Assembly: GCA_026261815.1 (NCBI GenBank)
Contig: JAMPIT010000583.1
Coordinates: 2,542,001 to 2,606,000 of the forward strand
Source of the DNA: Monarcha castaneiventris obscurior
Taxonomy: Eukaryota > Chordata > Aves > Passeriformes > Monarchidae
Direction of reading: 5' to 3'
DNA: 64,000 nt
Shown: one piece after another, positions 48,637-61,945 of the stretch
Numbering within the stretch: position 1 is the first letter of the stretch
Layout: every line of letters starts with the position of its first letter
Made by a program: the position numbers and the translations under genes
Notes under the pieces: model-generated
Seen by the model: the letters and a program-made list of their open reading frames with translations, nothing else
Told to the model about the DNA's origin: nothing
Database searches by the model: none

Positions 48637-48762
48637 CTTCATCCCTTTGAAAAGATTTCCTTCTTTCCCTTTTCCAGGGATTAATTTCTTTTTCTTTGTG
48701 CCATTCACTGGATCGTGTCCTGCCTTTCTTCTCCAAGTGATTTGGCATCGACACTTCAACCA
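48637..48762 (-). other. Candidate minus-strand exon, unrecognised
   Basis: On the minus strand an acceptor ending tttttgcaaccag precedes 48762, and a GAAG|GTAGAG donor follows 48637. The 126 bases hold 41 open codons, strongly basic (Lys/Arg/Glu rich). Purine-rich DNA gives such peptides easily. Phase is compatible with the piece at 48207-48268. No family is recognised. Confidence 0.2.
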
Positions 48763-51440
48763 CTGGTTGCAAAAAGCCAGGCTGTTTCTTTATTCTGTGT
48801 CTCTACAGTACACAGCACGACAGAAGCCCTTTACATACTTCTAAATATTAATAAAAAAGAACAGTATGGAACTTCACTCGGATTTGGGAAAGGCTGCATT
48901 GTACAAGATGCTAAAACCAAAATAGTTTGTTCATTTCTGTCTGAAAGAGTTTGAGGTTTGTATGGCTCAAGAAGTGAGGATAAATTTACAGTCTCATTTT
49001 CCAAAGTGAACACTGAAAAATGTAAATCAATTAAGAGAATTTTTGCAGCTTTCTTGGATTCACATCTCTAAGGTTTTAAACCAGCTTTTCCCTGCAATGT
49101 CTAAATTGACAGATTCAAAAATCCACATTGTATGCAAGTCAGAAGAAATCTCAAGGATGTATATATTGATTTTTATAGAGGATTGGGGCTAAACCACTTT
49201 TTCTCTTGCTATATTAAAATGAATCCTAAATATTTTATGGGATAGAAAATCCCAACAGAGTTGAAAGTAACAGTAATAAGAAAGGCCCTGCTTTAACTCC
49301 AGTGGGCTCCTTCAGGAGCTGGGGAGAGATGACTTTTCATTTATCTAAAATTTTCAAATAATGGGAAGAGTGTTAAAAGTAAAAAACAAAACTCCAGTGC
49401 TCCTAGCCTTGGAGATCACCACACCTTCAACCTGGCCACTGCTGCTGGCTCCTGAACACCCAAAGCACTTCAGACCACAGCATTTTACAGGCCCGTTGGA
49501 CAAATTACTTCTCCCTGAATAGTTAATGAAGCAGCTCTGCACCACCCTCTCATTTCACATATGGCAAAGAGAATTGAAACCACTGGCATATTTTAAAGAT
49601 TCTGTTTTAAAATGTCATATTTTGATATGGAAATACGAGGCCAGAAATAATACCCCTTCTTCCATTAATGCTCTACTCCTTCGACAATAAACAGCTTCAA
49701 TTTCTACTCCTTCTCTCAAGTTACTTTTAAATCAATATGCAGCTAAAATCTCATAGTTAAATACAGCAGGCCCACATATTGCTTCAATTACTGTCATATA
49801 ACCTCTTTCAACTTGGTATCCTTTATCTTATCTCCAGTGGATAAATACTCACCCCTGGGAAAGGACCTGTGCATAATAAACATGAAAATTGAGTTGTTCT
49901 CTTAAGACAGCTGTCATCTGGCACAAGAAGTGGTGATCAAATGATCCAAAATGGCACTTAAGCTGATCAAATTAAGGAAGAAGCATTTTTTCAGGGTTTT
50001 TTTGGTCCACAGATGTCCTGTACCAGGGTCAGATCCTCCTACCTGCTGTTCCTGAGAGAATTAGTTCCTAAAATGCAAGTTGTAACAAACGTCTTCTCCA
50101 GCAATGCCGGACTCCACCTCAACAGGCACAAAATCTGAGATGCTGGACAAAAGGAATCCAGGCAACGTAAATAATGTGTTAAAGCCAGTGCAATCTGGAT
50201 AAACAGTAGATTCATATTTAGACTTGGCAAGGAAATCAGAGGGAGAGGCCACTCCATTTTGCAGGGATCTGGAAAAAGTGAAAAGCCTATGGAAGGCTAA
50301 TAAAACTTTTCTGGAAGTCTCAGCAGTTCCTGGTTTTGGAAAAAATGCATTCTGCTTTTAACTCCACACAATGCCTCATCGCTGCTTTCATGTGCTCGAG
50401 ACCAAGGAGACTTTCTACAAACGGCCCAAAAATCAATACATGTTATTCTGTCTCAGCCAGGTGTGTGCACTTTGAAAGCAAACTGAGACATCTCAGCATC
50501 ACACAATGGCTCGGCCGCTTCTGCCTCCAGGAAGTGAGACTGCAACACAGGCAGGACCTGCCGGCCTTGGAAAGGTTGTGGAGCACTGGAAATGAATGGA
50601 GGAGGGAAAAACAAAGGGAAGAAAGTTCTTCTTATTCTTCCCTCAGGGGACACAACCTGCAATATGACAGCTTTCACCTATGACATCAGCCAGTCTGAGC
50701 TTCAATCCAGCTGAGTACTTAACTCATACTTTACTCTAAGCCTGTGAACAGACTGAATTCCTCCCAATTTTGAATGGAAATTCATACCTATTTAGTTATA
50801 AATGCCTGTCCAGATCACGGCCCAAGTCACTCGGATGATGAGGTTTATTGCCAGACTGTAGAAAGAACAGGAGCAAAGGTTGTGCAGTTTCTTATTCCTT
50901 GGCTGGGAAAAGGATATCAAAGAGAGATGAATGCAGGAAATATTCCTTAATACAAAGCCCACAAATGGTACTGCCTCCTAACAAACCTTGACACTGTAGT
51001 AACAGCTCTGCACACTGGCTTGTGGCTGGAGTACAGCCAGAGTATGCTTCAAGGACTTACTCCCTTCTTATGAGAATTAAATCAAGGAGAAAGCTGGCTG
51101 AGAATAGCCCATGTGCCAGAGCCCCAGAATAACCATCTGATCCAGGACAAATGGCACCATCCTCCACGAGCCCAGATGCTCCTGTGCTCTGGTTTAAATC
51201 TGAAAACAGGTTTTTCACCAGTTCAATTTACATGAAGAGTTCAGAAGGCTTATTTTTTATTCCAGCCGAGAATTAACACAAATGTCAGAAGTTGCCAGGG
51301 AACAGACTGTCACCCTCCAACTGCTTCCCTCCCTTCAAATACTTGGAGGATATTGTACTTCGCATATCGCCCTTTAATCCTGTGTTCTGGTGCAGCTTTT
51401 TAATATGTACTTGCTGTATCTGTACAAAATCTGAGAATGC

Positions 51441-51547
51441 AGACTAGCCTAGCAGACAGAGCTTTGGCTTGGGATTTAGGAGACCTGCAAGCTGTTAAAA
51501 GCTGTTAAGAAGGCTGCTGTAAGTGACTTCCTCACTCTGCTTCAAGC
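51441..51547 (+). mobile_element. MIR3-like SINE fragment
   Basis: The words cctagcagacagagctttgg, cttgggatttaggagacctg and, further on, gtaagtgacttcctcactctg follow the order of a MIR/MIR3 consensus (start of the tRNA-derived head, the 'GCTTGGGAGTCAGGAGACCTG' region, then the CAAGTCACTT core). A 10-bp gctgttaaaa duplication at 51491-51509 disrupts the middle. It is an ancient, inactive amniote SINE; the alignment is by eye. Confidence 0.5.
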
Positions 51548-51737
51548 ACTACATTTTGGCAGCGTAAAATCAACACGCTTTGAAATTAGGGGATGGAAAA
51601 ATCTCTCAGACTTTAAAACACCGGAGAAAGCTTAAGCACACCCAAAATGCAACCTTGGTGGAAAGATGCAAGCAGCCCAGACAGAACCACCAAGAAGTCA
51701 GTTTGCAGCGACTGCAATGTACAACTTCCACACGTCA

Positions 51738-51920
51738 TTTCTTAGGGCACACAGCCCTGCTGATTTCTCAGAGTACACCAATCCTGCCCATTTCTTAGGG
51801 CTCACCAACCCCACCCATTTTTCAGGGAACACCAACCCTGCTCATTTATTAGGGCATCCAGCCCTGCCCATTTCTCAGGACACAGCGGCCCTGTCCCGTT
51901 CTTAGGGCACCCAGCCCTGC
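51738..51920. repeat. 27-bp degenerate minisatellite, about 7 copies
   Basis: Units of the form tttcttagggcacaccaacc plus ctgccca repeat with a 27-bp period and many substitutions. Because 27 is a multiple of 3, the plus-strand frame through it shows a 9-residue periodicity (FSGNTNPAH-like). This is a repeat artefact and not evidence for a structural protein. Copies alternate in a cagccctg / caaccctg sub-variant. Confidence 0.92.
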
Positions 51921-52423
51921 AGTGCCCAGCGTTCCCCTGGCTGGCAGGACACCCCTCAGGCTTGCTTTAGGCTACCCATGAGCAGGGAGTCTCTCACCAT
52001 GGATTCAGCGTGGGCTGGAACACTCACCTGAAAACTCTGGGTGTGCATTTCCCCGTGCTGCACTCAGTGCCCAGCCAAGGTGATGTGAAGTGAGCCCAGT
52101 GATTCACTTGATTTCCATTTGCAGTGCAGACAAATCCTTACAGAGAAGGTGGTTCAGTTTTACCAACACTGTGCTTCACCTGGGACCCTTGCAAAGGCTA
52201 AACAGCCACAGCTGACACTTAAGGACACTGTTCCAGGAGAATCTCCAATCTGGTCCAGGGAAAATGCCAAAGAAAGCTGGAATTCCTTACAAGCATTGTA
52301 GTAAATGACCTCCAGCTCTGCTCTCTTGTGCAGGGATAAATGACCAGCATGAGGGTTTTATATCACTGTCCATGCCTCTGCCAACTGCTTCTGATACAGG
52401 GCTCGAGGAGCAGCTCATGAAAT

Positions 52424-52444
52424 GCCCACCTGTGCTAGGTGGGC
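52424..52444. repeat. Perfect hairpin (8-bp stem, 5-nt loop)
   Basis: gcccacct at 52424-52431 is followed after gtgct by its exact reverse complement aggtgggc at 52437-52444. It lies shortly before a consensus plus-strand GTAAGT donor at 52462, within a short exon-like interval whose frames are not convincing. Confidence 0.9.
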
Positions 52445-55400
52445 TTTAAGTGTGTCAGAAGGTAAGTGCCTTCACAAGACACTGTTTCCAATTCATTACT
52501 TACTAAAGCTCACATTTCATAGGTGCTTTCAAGGTAAAAGACACTACACGGTTTAAAGCCTGATATTCAGCATTTAGACACAGGCAAGTCTGATCCTGCT
52601 AAACCTGGTTCTTTCCAGCTCTCTCTCCCTCTTTCTTCTCCCTTAAATCCCCAGCTGAAGATGGCAAGTTTTCCCCACAATAACAGCTAGCAATGATAGG
52701 CTGCATCCTGATGGCCTGTGCTGCCAGAACCAGACATTACGGTTTGAAATATGAAAACACATCACTAGAAAACAACCTTTGAAATGGCACAGTATATCTG
52801 ACATGAGCTTGCAGCCTTCGGATTGTTCATTTCTCCTCAAAGGAAGCTTGGAGCAGAAGAAAATTCTGCCATCTGGCCGAAGTTAAAGCAATCCACAGTG
52901 GGAGTGGGCAGGTGCTGACATCCCAAAAGACTGTCCCAAGGAGCAGTAACTCTGGCCTTTCTCAGCTGAGATGCAAAGGCTGAGCAGGCCAGACAGCAGG
53001 CTGCTCATTCCACCTCTGCTAGTGCCCAGAGGAGAAAAGACAGAGCCCATGAGCAGAGCAGGGACACAGAGCCCTTCAGGCTCCTCAGTGTTCTCCACTG
53101 GAAATGAGTCCTGACAAGGGGAGGAAAACTCTTTTTGATGAGATCCAGGTTGCTGGTGGCAATTCCAGTGACAATCACATCAGGCTGCCTGCACAGACAT
53201 AGGGAGAGTTCATCCTCTCCCAGACAAGTTCCGTATTTACATGTTCTCCAAAGCAATCATACTGAAAGAGAAAGATGTTGAATGAGCTATACAGCAGGCA
53301 ACTCCAAAATATCATCTATGTTTTCAAGAACCAAGGAAGAGAAAATAGACAAGATTAGATTCTGAAAGCACTGGATACCTGCAATGCCTATGAAACCCAG
53401 GCTGCTTGTCCTTCCAGAAAACAAGGTCTGATGGGGTTGCCCTCCTGAATTACTTTTCATCTGATTCTCACCACAGCCTTGGCTAAAGAAAAGCACAAGT
53501 TCAGTCACCTCTCTCCCATATCCAGATATTGCACTGGAGAGACTCTGCAGATCAGAAGCTTTAGGCTCTGCAGGACTTTTCTGTATTAGCAACAAGATGA
53601 AGGAGCTTTGGGAGTCAGACACCCAGTTCCTCTTACAAACAATGGCTGGTTTTCTCCTGCTGACATTAGAGCCTGGTTTACTCAGTTTGGTAAAGTTCTG
53701 GTTTATCATTTTAGGACTGTTGAAAGTCCATTTAAAAAGCAGGAAATTTACCCCTTTGGGATATCTTAGGATCTGGGCACCCAAGTCCTCTGGGCTCTTT
53801 TCCCTGCAGGGGAAGCTGATCTGGAGCAGCTTGTTGCCTTGTCACCAGGCATATCTGTGTGCACCACATGCTTCACATGTTCCATAACTTACACACATAA
53901 AATCCTCTTTTCCCTCAACTTTACAGCATAATATGCACGTTTCATAATTGTGCTGCATGCAGACTGTCATGGGACAACACAAACTGCACAGGCTGCACAG
54001 CTCACCTGCCAACACGACTCGCTGGAAAAATTCCTATTTCTGTCTCGAGGGATGGCTGATTTCATAAAACAAACCAACAGCCCAAAATCCTGCTCCATAA
54101 GGGCTTCCATGCTAAAGCCTGGAATGTACTAACATATGTTTTGTGTTTAAAGTGTGACAGAGCTGTAGTCAGCAGAAACTCAATTCAGAAGTAAATACTT
54201 TGGGGAACTTTTCCTGATGTGCTTGGAAAAGGATGCTGTATGGAGAAGGAGCATATTTATTCAGAGGTCAAGAGCACAGCTCAGTGTTCTGCCTCCTAAT
54301 GCACAGACAGGACTTCGCTGGCCACAGAATAGTTTTTGCCTGTACATCTGCTGACAGTGTCATTGCTGGGAACTTTGTGATACTCATGACAGATTTTGCA
54401 GGATTATAATACTGTTTTCTTTCTATTTAAGTGATTCTGGTAGTTGCTAAGTCCGTTCAGAGAGTGATGGTTGCTTTGGAAGAATTCGGAAAGCTCTGCC
54501 CTTTCAAATACAGCAAAGCACTCCATAAATGTCCCTGTGAAAGATGAGGCAATTCTGGAGACTTTTACAAACAATGAAAACAACGTATTTAATAGTAACC
54601 AAAATGGACTTGAGCAATTTGATGACTTTCCAGTCCTAAATTCTAAGAGCTTTTATAGATGCATTGTAAAGGGAAGTAATTTAGTCTTTTCAAAAGTCCA
54701 GCCTGGTTAGTTTGGACCACGATGACAAACTGGTCAGTGAAGCTCAGGCAATTCCATGGCACCTGCAACCTGTCTCCAAACACACATTTTGTGGCATTTG
54801 CCAGCTCTGAGGCAAGGAAAGGATGTTAGCTTTGAGGAAGAGCAAATGCAGAACCTCAGCACAGCTGATGGATGGGGGCACAACTGTAGAGCCGCCTCTA
54901 CAACCCAGAGCTGGTGCTGAGCTTTCCCAGGAAACCAAATATTTCACTGCCTTTCTCCACATCCCAAAGAGCTCCACGGCTGCTACCAGGAGAACCCTGA
55001 GGGAAATGTGATCATCTGACAACTATATTACACCTTTTAGCAGCTTCCAGCTCTAGGGAAGCTTTTACTGAAGGAAGAGTTCTCCCAGGGTCTCTTCAGG
55101 CCTGACAGTTTCAATGATGCACTTTTAAGTTTCACTCTAAATGTTTCAATAAAAAGATGCTGTAAAGGCCTTCATGGCAGGAAATTACATATTTAAAATT
55201 AAGAAATGAACAAAAATCACACAGACCTGCCTTAAAATGGATCCAAACCCAGCAAATCCCTCAGCAGCCCTGAGTGCCGAGCCCTGCCACAGACATGTCC
55301 TGCAGTGTGACACTGCACAGAGCCACCCCCATTTGTCTCTGCCCAGGAGACAAACAGCTCTGCCACACTTTCTGGAACAGGTAGAACGTGAACTCTAAAT

Positions 55401-58400
55401 GCTGCAGCATCGAAGGCTCAACAGCTGCATTTCAAACAAAAAAAATTCAAGGAAGTTCCTCGAGTAGATAAAAGTTGCCTTGGTACAAAGGGAGATGCTC
55501 ACTCAATTAAAAGCACAAAGCCTTCGTCAGATATGTCCTTGTAAAGGGAACTGTAAATCCATTTTATTTCTCTGTGTATTCAGGCTGGACTTCCTTTTGA
55601 TCACAGCCACTTGCTCCCTCCCACACACTGGGATGGATTAGCAGGAAGCACAGACAGTGGAGACTGGGACACTGGGACACTCTTCCTGCTCAGCCAAAGG
55701 TGCAGGAAGACACAGAACAAAAATTTGATAATGAAAGGGAGAATATGGCCTTCATGCTTTCTTTTTCCCAAACTTGTGTGTAAATATTAAAGCTAAATCC
55801 ATAACTTGAAGCATCTTTTGAGGAGAAGGAGAAGGGAAAAGAACCAAAAAAACAACTCAGGTTTGAACAGTATGAAAATGAGTTCTGGCTCCTTCTAAAC
55901 AGAAATGGGGCCACAGTGACCAGGCGAATCTTTGGGATTCTGCATTATTGCACAATTTTACAATTGCTATTTCAAGAAAAAGTAATTTTTCTAGATTTTA
56001 AGTGATAGACACTTTTGATATTTCTTCCTTTTGTCTTCTTGAAATGTCTGTCTTTGCATTTTACCATTTTTTACCTCTTCCACAGCAGTTTTTTCTCCTC
56101 ATTCCCTTCCCTGCATTTGGAACTTCTGGGCTCTTTAGCACAGAAAGGAAGAAGCCTCTTGCTGCTCTCACAGGGAACTGCTTGTTCCCTGAATATTTAA
56201 ATAGCCCCACTCCTTTCATGAGCTGTAAGACACCTGCATCAAGGACCAAAGGATCTAAGCAATGACCCTGATATTTAGATCTAAGAAGTTGTTGATAGCC
56301 AAGTTCACCCTCAGCATAGCTTCCCTGAATTTGAAAGACTCACACACAGGATAGATTTGGTCCTCTGTGTTAAAGTTGTAGGGCTGATCCAGTGATACAT
56401 AATAAGCAAAGACATTTGAGGGAGTTCAGCATCTTTCAGGGGAAGGATTTTTAGATCTGTACCTTTGTTCCCAAAAGAGTTAAATGAATAATGAAATCTC
56501 CCTGCAGTGAGAACAGCTGAACTTAATTCAGAGGAAATTTCTCAAAGAACTGCCTTGGTGCCTCACAAATGTGCCTGTCAAAAAGGGTTGCTCCTTCCCA
56601 GGTATTTGTTTTAGAAATTCCCTGCCTATAGGATTGCACAGAGCAGCTCAGGAGAGACTTATGCTTAAAGCAGGTTTGCATTTTCTAAGTTTAAAAGTTA
56701 TGCTTTTTATTAGCATAAATGTGAAGCTCTTTAAAGACCACATTTAACAAAATTAATTTCAAGGAAATAACTCTTCAGATAAACAAAATACAAACTTCTG
56801 AAGATCAGTACAGTTTCTTTGAGTAGATAATTCTTTCTTCTCTACAATAGAAACCCTCAATTTAGAGTGTATTTGTAAAATTGTCCCCATATCAGATTTG
56901 AGGGTTCCATTCTTAGGCTTCAAGTGTTTTGAACAAATTACAAAACACCTGACTATATGATTACACAGCCCACACCTCAGGAGAAAATTACATCCTTTGC
57001 AATTTAGAAGGGACCAAGTTAACCCTGGTGTCATTCCTTACAATCACTAAATTGACCTAACAGTGGAGTTCTAACATATTTCACTTAGGCACAAATAACA
57101 ATTCTTGTCTTTAAAATTCAACACAATATAGCTGAATCTGTGATAACTGCAGACTGCAAGAATTACTGAAACCACCCTCAACATTTGTAAGGGACTTTGA
57201 TTTTTAACTCTGCAGGAGTTACTGTGCACATGTAGACGTTGTTTTAAAAGGCCACCAGCAAAAAGTCATTTACAAAAATGTAGCATTTTGATTCGACTTT
57301 CCAGACCTTACAAAGGTTACCTAAATATGGGACACTTAATCTTGATGGTTTCAGTAGGTTGACTCAACTTCCAAGCAGGAAAGGAGGTGCGGAACTACCA
57401 AAGATGAATTCTCCCAGAGAAGCCGTTCCTCTGTCAGTCCCCAGATTCATTAAAGTTTCAGAGATGATTTCCAAGATACTGTTTGCTTTTGTGTTTTTGT
57501 CAGCCAATCCACAGAAGGAAAACAAATTGTGTGGACTAGTTCCAAGCAGCCTGCCAATAAAAAATTTAAGCACTACTATCTAGAAGTAAAGTTTAAACAG
57601 AATTTTTAACTAAATCAAAATGTCAGAGTAAAGGACCATCAATGTTAACAAGCTCTGCTGCACTGCTCTTTACCTGAGATATTGCAAAAGAACTTCCTGC
57701 TCCCTAAGTTTGAGAAGCCATAACTCAAACTCTGCTGCCTTTGTGCACTGGCTCGATGCTCAGAGGCCTCTGGAGCACAGAAAACCCAGCCCAGCACTGC
57801 CCTGCTCCCCACAGGTGCCTCTCCAGCAGAAAACCTGGCAGAGGAGATGGTTTCTTCAAGAAAAGCCCTGTTGAGGCAGGGGAAGCCTCGGATTTCAGCG
57901 TGTGTGAAACTTGGCAGTGCCTGGGAAACGTGCTTTCTTCTGGCTGTCAGGAGTGTCTGTAAAACCTGGCATCTGGGGCCACGTGTCTGAGCTCTGTCTG
58001 CACGGGAAGCTCAGACACTCGTAATTCTATCCTGCCAATTCTGCTGTGCTCTTCTGGTCTAAATCCCAGTATAAACATAGCACACTATTAGGGTGGGGGT
58101 TTTTCTTTCCCCCAGGATAATTAACTCCAGTCTGGATTAATCACTTTTATGCTGAAATACAGTTTCTAGAAGGAGAGGTTTACAAGGGAAACAAGTTCGC
58201 TTCACAGACAGATCTTAAAGAGTTAAAAAAGATTGTTCCAGAGGAACTTCCACATTTCTGCAAAGTGCCAGTGCCAGCTCAATGAAAGCCAGCAGCAGAT
58301 AAAACAACCTGGAGAAAGCAGGCTGGGGGGAAAGGTTGCTTTAGGTATGGCTGTGAGAGCAAAAGGCAGGGATGTGAGAGCTACAGATCCTTGCTATAAA

Positions 58401-61400
58401 TCACTCTGTAGTGTTCCAGCTGAGTTGAAAAACAAAAAAGAAAAGCACTGGGCTTTACAGCACACTCGGCACTGTTTGTTTTGTCTGCCAAGTCTATTCC
58501 TCTTCCTTCAATGTAGTGCTTGTGGTTTGGGAATGACTTTTTAGCCAGTTCTGTTTGTCTCCATCTGAGGCCCCAAACTTGCATTTCTGAAGTGTCACGT
58601 AAGTGGAAGTTTGTAGTGCTGTTCTCCAGCTTCAGCAAGCATGAGTGTTTGTGCTTGCTATTTATGCCATTTCAGCAAGTACTTAGAGAATGAAAACATC
58701 AACTCTCCCATCCAGGCACAGGGACTCAGACAGCAGAGTTCAGTTTTGAGAACACAAGCACAGGAGGCAAAGCAGGCGACTCAGCAATGCCTGCCCCTAC
58801 CTGGGGCCATCCTGGCCGTGCTGTGGATCAGCTGTGGATCATCTGTGGGTGCTGGATCCCAGAGCAGCGCCCACAGTCAGCACCACCCAGCCCAGCTCCT
58901 CCAGCCCCGCAGTGCCAGCAATGCCCACATCCCCCTGGAGCTCATGAACAGCCTTCCCCAGTGTGTTAAACACCTTAGCTTGGAGAAGCACGGGGAGAAC
59001 AGGAACCAAAGCCGCTGCAGGGTGTGCTCTAAATCCCCAAGGGGGTGGGTGGGAGGCAGCGCCTCAGCCCTGCTGCCAAACACAACCCCCATCCAAGGAC
59101 ACAACTTTTGCCCATCAGGATGGAAGCAGCAAGGACACTGTGAGAGAAATCCTCACAAAGGTAAGGGCTGTGCTGGCAAGGGGAAGATTATTCTAATATC
59201 TTTTAGATGCATATTTCCCTCAGTAATGAAAAACAAATAAACCACTGTGATTCCAAGTGTTCAGTTTTCATGGTCTGGATAGAAGCAGAAAACTGAATAC
59301 AAACCCTGCCAGTTTCCATGCTGGTTATTCCATTGCTGACACAGAATAGGTGGCTCCCAACTCGTATTTTGTAAGGAATATCAGTAAGACTCACCAGATT
59401 ACAGACTCCAGAATTCCTAAGATTTGCCGAAATTCTCCTCCTCTCCATCCTAGTGGAAGGGAGGCAGGAAAAACCTTTAACCACCTAAACTGTGATAACT
59501 GATCCTTCTTTATGTGGCTTTTGATAATGCAAGTACAAGTACTTGTTACAAGATGATGTATGAAACATCAGGATTCAGAATAATTCTTTGCTTAAACAAA
59601 ATTTGCAATTAAATTCGACCATCTGATTATTCAAAGTTTATTTCGAACCCCATTTTTCCTTATAGAGAAGATTTAATCTACCACAAGGCACATAACACAT
59701 GGATAAGGGGAACTTTTAAGAAAGCAGTAGCAGATCTGCTTGGATCTCAGATCCTTTTGGTTTTTTCCAATCCTTTAAAGGACAAATTAATTTATGCTTG
59801 CATGACCCCCTCTTTCCAGAACCAGCCGAGACTGGAAAAGGAAGTCATTGCTGTGATTGCCTATTTTCATTACGGTTCTTAAGAGAGGCACCCAACAATT
59901 CAATTTTATCTGTATAATTAGTTACATTAAAAAACACTGCTCTCTTCTCTGTCAGTTTTAAGGTTTGTGGACCTGCAATACAAAGAGTTGTGGTGGTCTC
60001 ATGAAGGATCCCCGGGTAAACACCATTCCTTTTCAAGTGACCAGCCTGACACAACAGCCTTTGGCCAGATTTTAGCTGTAATGTCACTGCTAAGATGTGG
60101 ATAACTTATTTAGTTGCATTTTTTCCTCATATGGATTTGATTGACTAAAGTGCTTCATAAGCAATAGTGAGATAAGGCTTTGAAACTCCCTGAAAGCCAC
60201 CTCTCAGTGGTACCATTTCCTGGCAGAACTGATACTGAATTCTGCCTGAGCTTAGGCCTTGCTCCAAAACAACCAGCAGATCTGTACACTGGTAATTCCT
60301 GTCTTTCACATTTTCTGAACTTCATCTATTAGAGATGTTACTGTGACAGTGCAAGTAACTCTGACATGTGAAATTCAGCTCAGAGAGCAGGCTGTGGAGA
60401 CAGTCTGATGGAAAATCTGCCAGTCAGCTCAGGGGAACCCCCGAACCTTCCCTCAATCCAAAACAAGCTGCCCCACCAAGGGCCATCCTGCCAGCCCTTC
60501 TTCCATTTGGGGCAGTTCATGTGTCAGCTGCAGCAACTTGCCATTAATTTGTTTCTCAATTATTTCACACTTTGAGCAAATGGTATTTATAAAATTAATA
60601 TTTCTTCACATTTCAGCCTTTGCTTGCTGCTGGTCCTATGTATTGATTGTATTTTCCAGCCCCAGTGGCTCAGCACAGGCTCTGGGCTCTATTCCTGCCT
60701 TGTGCAGAAGGCTGCACAGGGGAGCAGACCAGGCTCTCACCTTCCCAAGGACTTGCACATCAGCCTCATGTAGAAACAGGCTTATCTGAGTTTATGAACA
60801 AGGCTAAGCAAGCATATTATACATAAAACATTGCTTTTATTCTAACTGCATGGGAACTTAACTTTAGAATGCTCCAAAGCCGCCTGGTAACTTCTCTCTG
60901 AGTGTCCATTTCACATTCGAAATACTCACTGATATCTCACTGCTTTGGAGGAACATTCTTTGTTTTAAAAGGCTTTCCCAACAACCATGTCAGATGTACA
61001 CACCTTGAGACAGACTCCAGCCATGACTGGTGAGACCTCAGACCTTGCCATAGACCAGGCACCACGATTCTGTTCTTTACTAATTTACTTCAGGTTTCTG
61101 TGTTTCCAGCTATTAATCTACTTGGTGTGCAGAGCTCTGTAAAACACTCTGGCTATTAAAATGAACTACTCCATTGGCAAGAAGGCAGCTGCTGTAAGAC
61201 CTGCTCATTTTCCCTTACAACCTAAAGCCCATTCCCTTACGAGTCCCTCTAATGTTACAACAGGAGCAGGATGACGGATGTTACTGAGCCCATCCCTCAG
61301 TATCCAGGGATATATCAGCTGCAGGTGGGATACAGCGAGGTTTCGACAGCACATAACCTCCAGTGAGCCAAAAGTTTGGTTCTCTTCACCTCACTGATGT

Positions 61401-61888
61401 AAATTACCTTGTGAAGCCCCTGAAATTTTAGCTCAATCAATAGGGTTAGTCCCAGCATTTTCACTGGGCCCAGCAGCAAGTGTAACATGTCACCAGTCCT
61501 GAAGTAATTTTAATCTAGAAATTGTTTCCCCAAAACTTGATAATAATTTAAGGTACAAGCAGATTTTTTTTTTATTTTTGAAATCTGATAAAAAATAGCT
61601 CAAAGGCAGGTATCTCTAAAATTAGTTGTTGTGCTTCACTGAGGCTGTCACAAAACCCAGAAATCATGTTCTCTTTCCTGTACTGCATCACACAGTGGAT
61701 TTCAAAACAATCTATATTTATTTGCTTGCTCTTTTTCTGTAAGAAAACTAACAGATTATTGTAATGCACATTTAATACCTTATTAAAATAGATGTCACCA
61801 GCTCTTTGAGTGAGAGTTAAAGATCGAGTCCTGTGTAGTCAGAGGCACAACCTCAATCAAGTATTAATAGCTGAATTACTTTCAGCAA
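52445..61888. other. Long non-coding stretch
   Basis: No gene, RNA gene or recognisable transposon is seen. The longest frames (minus 53287-53784, plus 58641-59240) have no identifiable domain and overlap opposite-strand frames. The 58780-59100 part is locally GC-richer. Sequence at 60300-60400 contains a short 'gcaagtaact' word reminiscent of a MIR core but too little to call. Confidence 0.6.
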
Positions 61889-61945
61889 TAAGATACTAAG
61901 GCCAAGCAAAATGCCCAAGGTCACTCCACTCCAGATGGCACTAAT
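61889..61945 (-). mobile_element. MIR-like SINE fragment, minus orientation
   Basis: Read on the plus strand, 'actaaggccaagcaaaatgcc' followed by 'caaggtcactc' resembles the reverse complement of the MIR core (GAGGCTCAGAGAGG... TTGCCCAAGGTCAC), so the element lies on the minus strand. Only the most conserved core is visible. It is ancient and inactive. Confidence 0.4.

Larger units (their letters stand above)
45063..51440. other. Non-coding stretch with weak minus-strand exon pieces
   Basis: Exon-like minus-strand pieces include 45088-45145, 45649-45712, 46003-46044, 46436-46563, 48207-48268 and 48637-48762. The plus-strand frame 45551-46093 (180 codons) overlaps several of them and has no recognised domain. 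A (CTG)-type run of four triplets lies near 47627-47642. There is no identified gene or transposon. Confidence 0.5.

Noticed and set aside
58641..59240. Plus-strand open frame of 199 codons
   Set aside because: It has no known motif and lies in a locally GC-richer patch with overlapping frames; no paired splice sites were seen.
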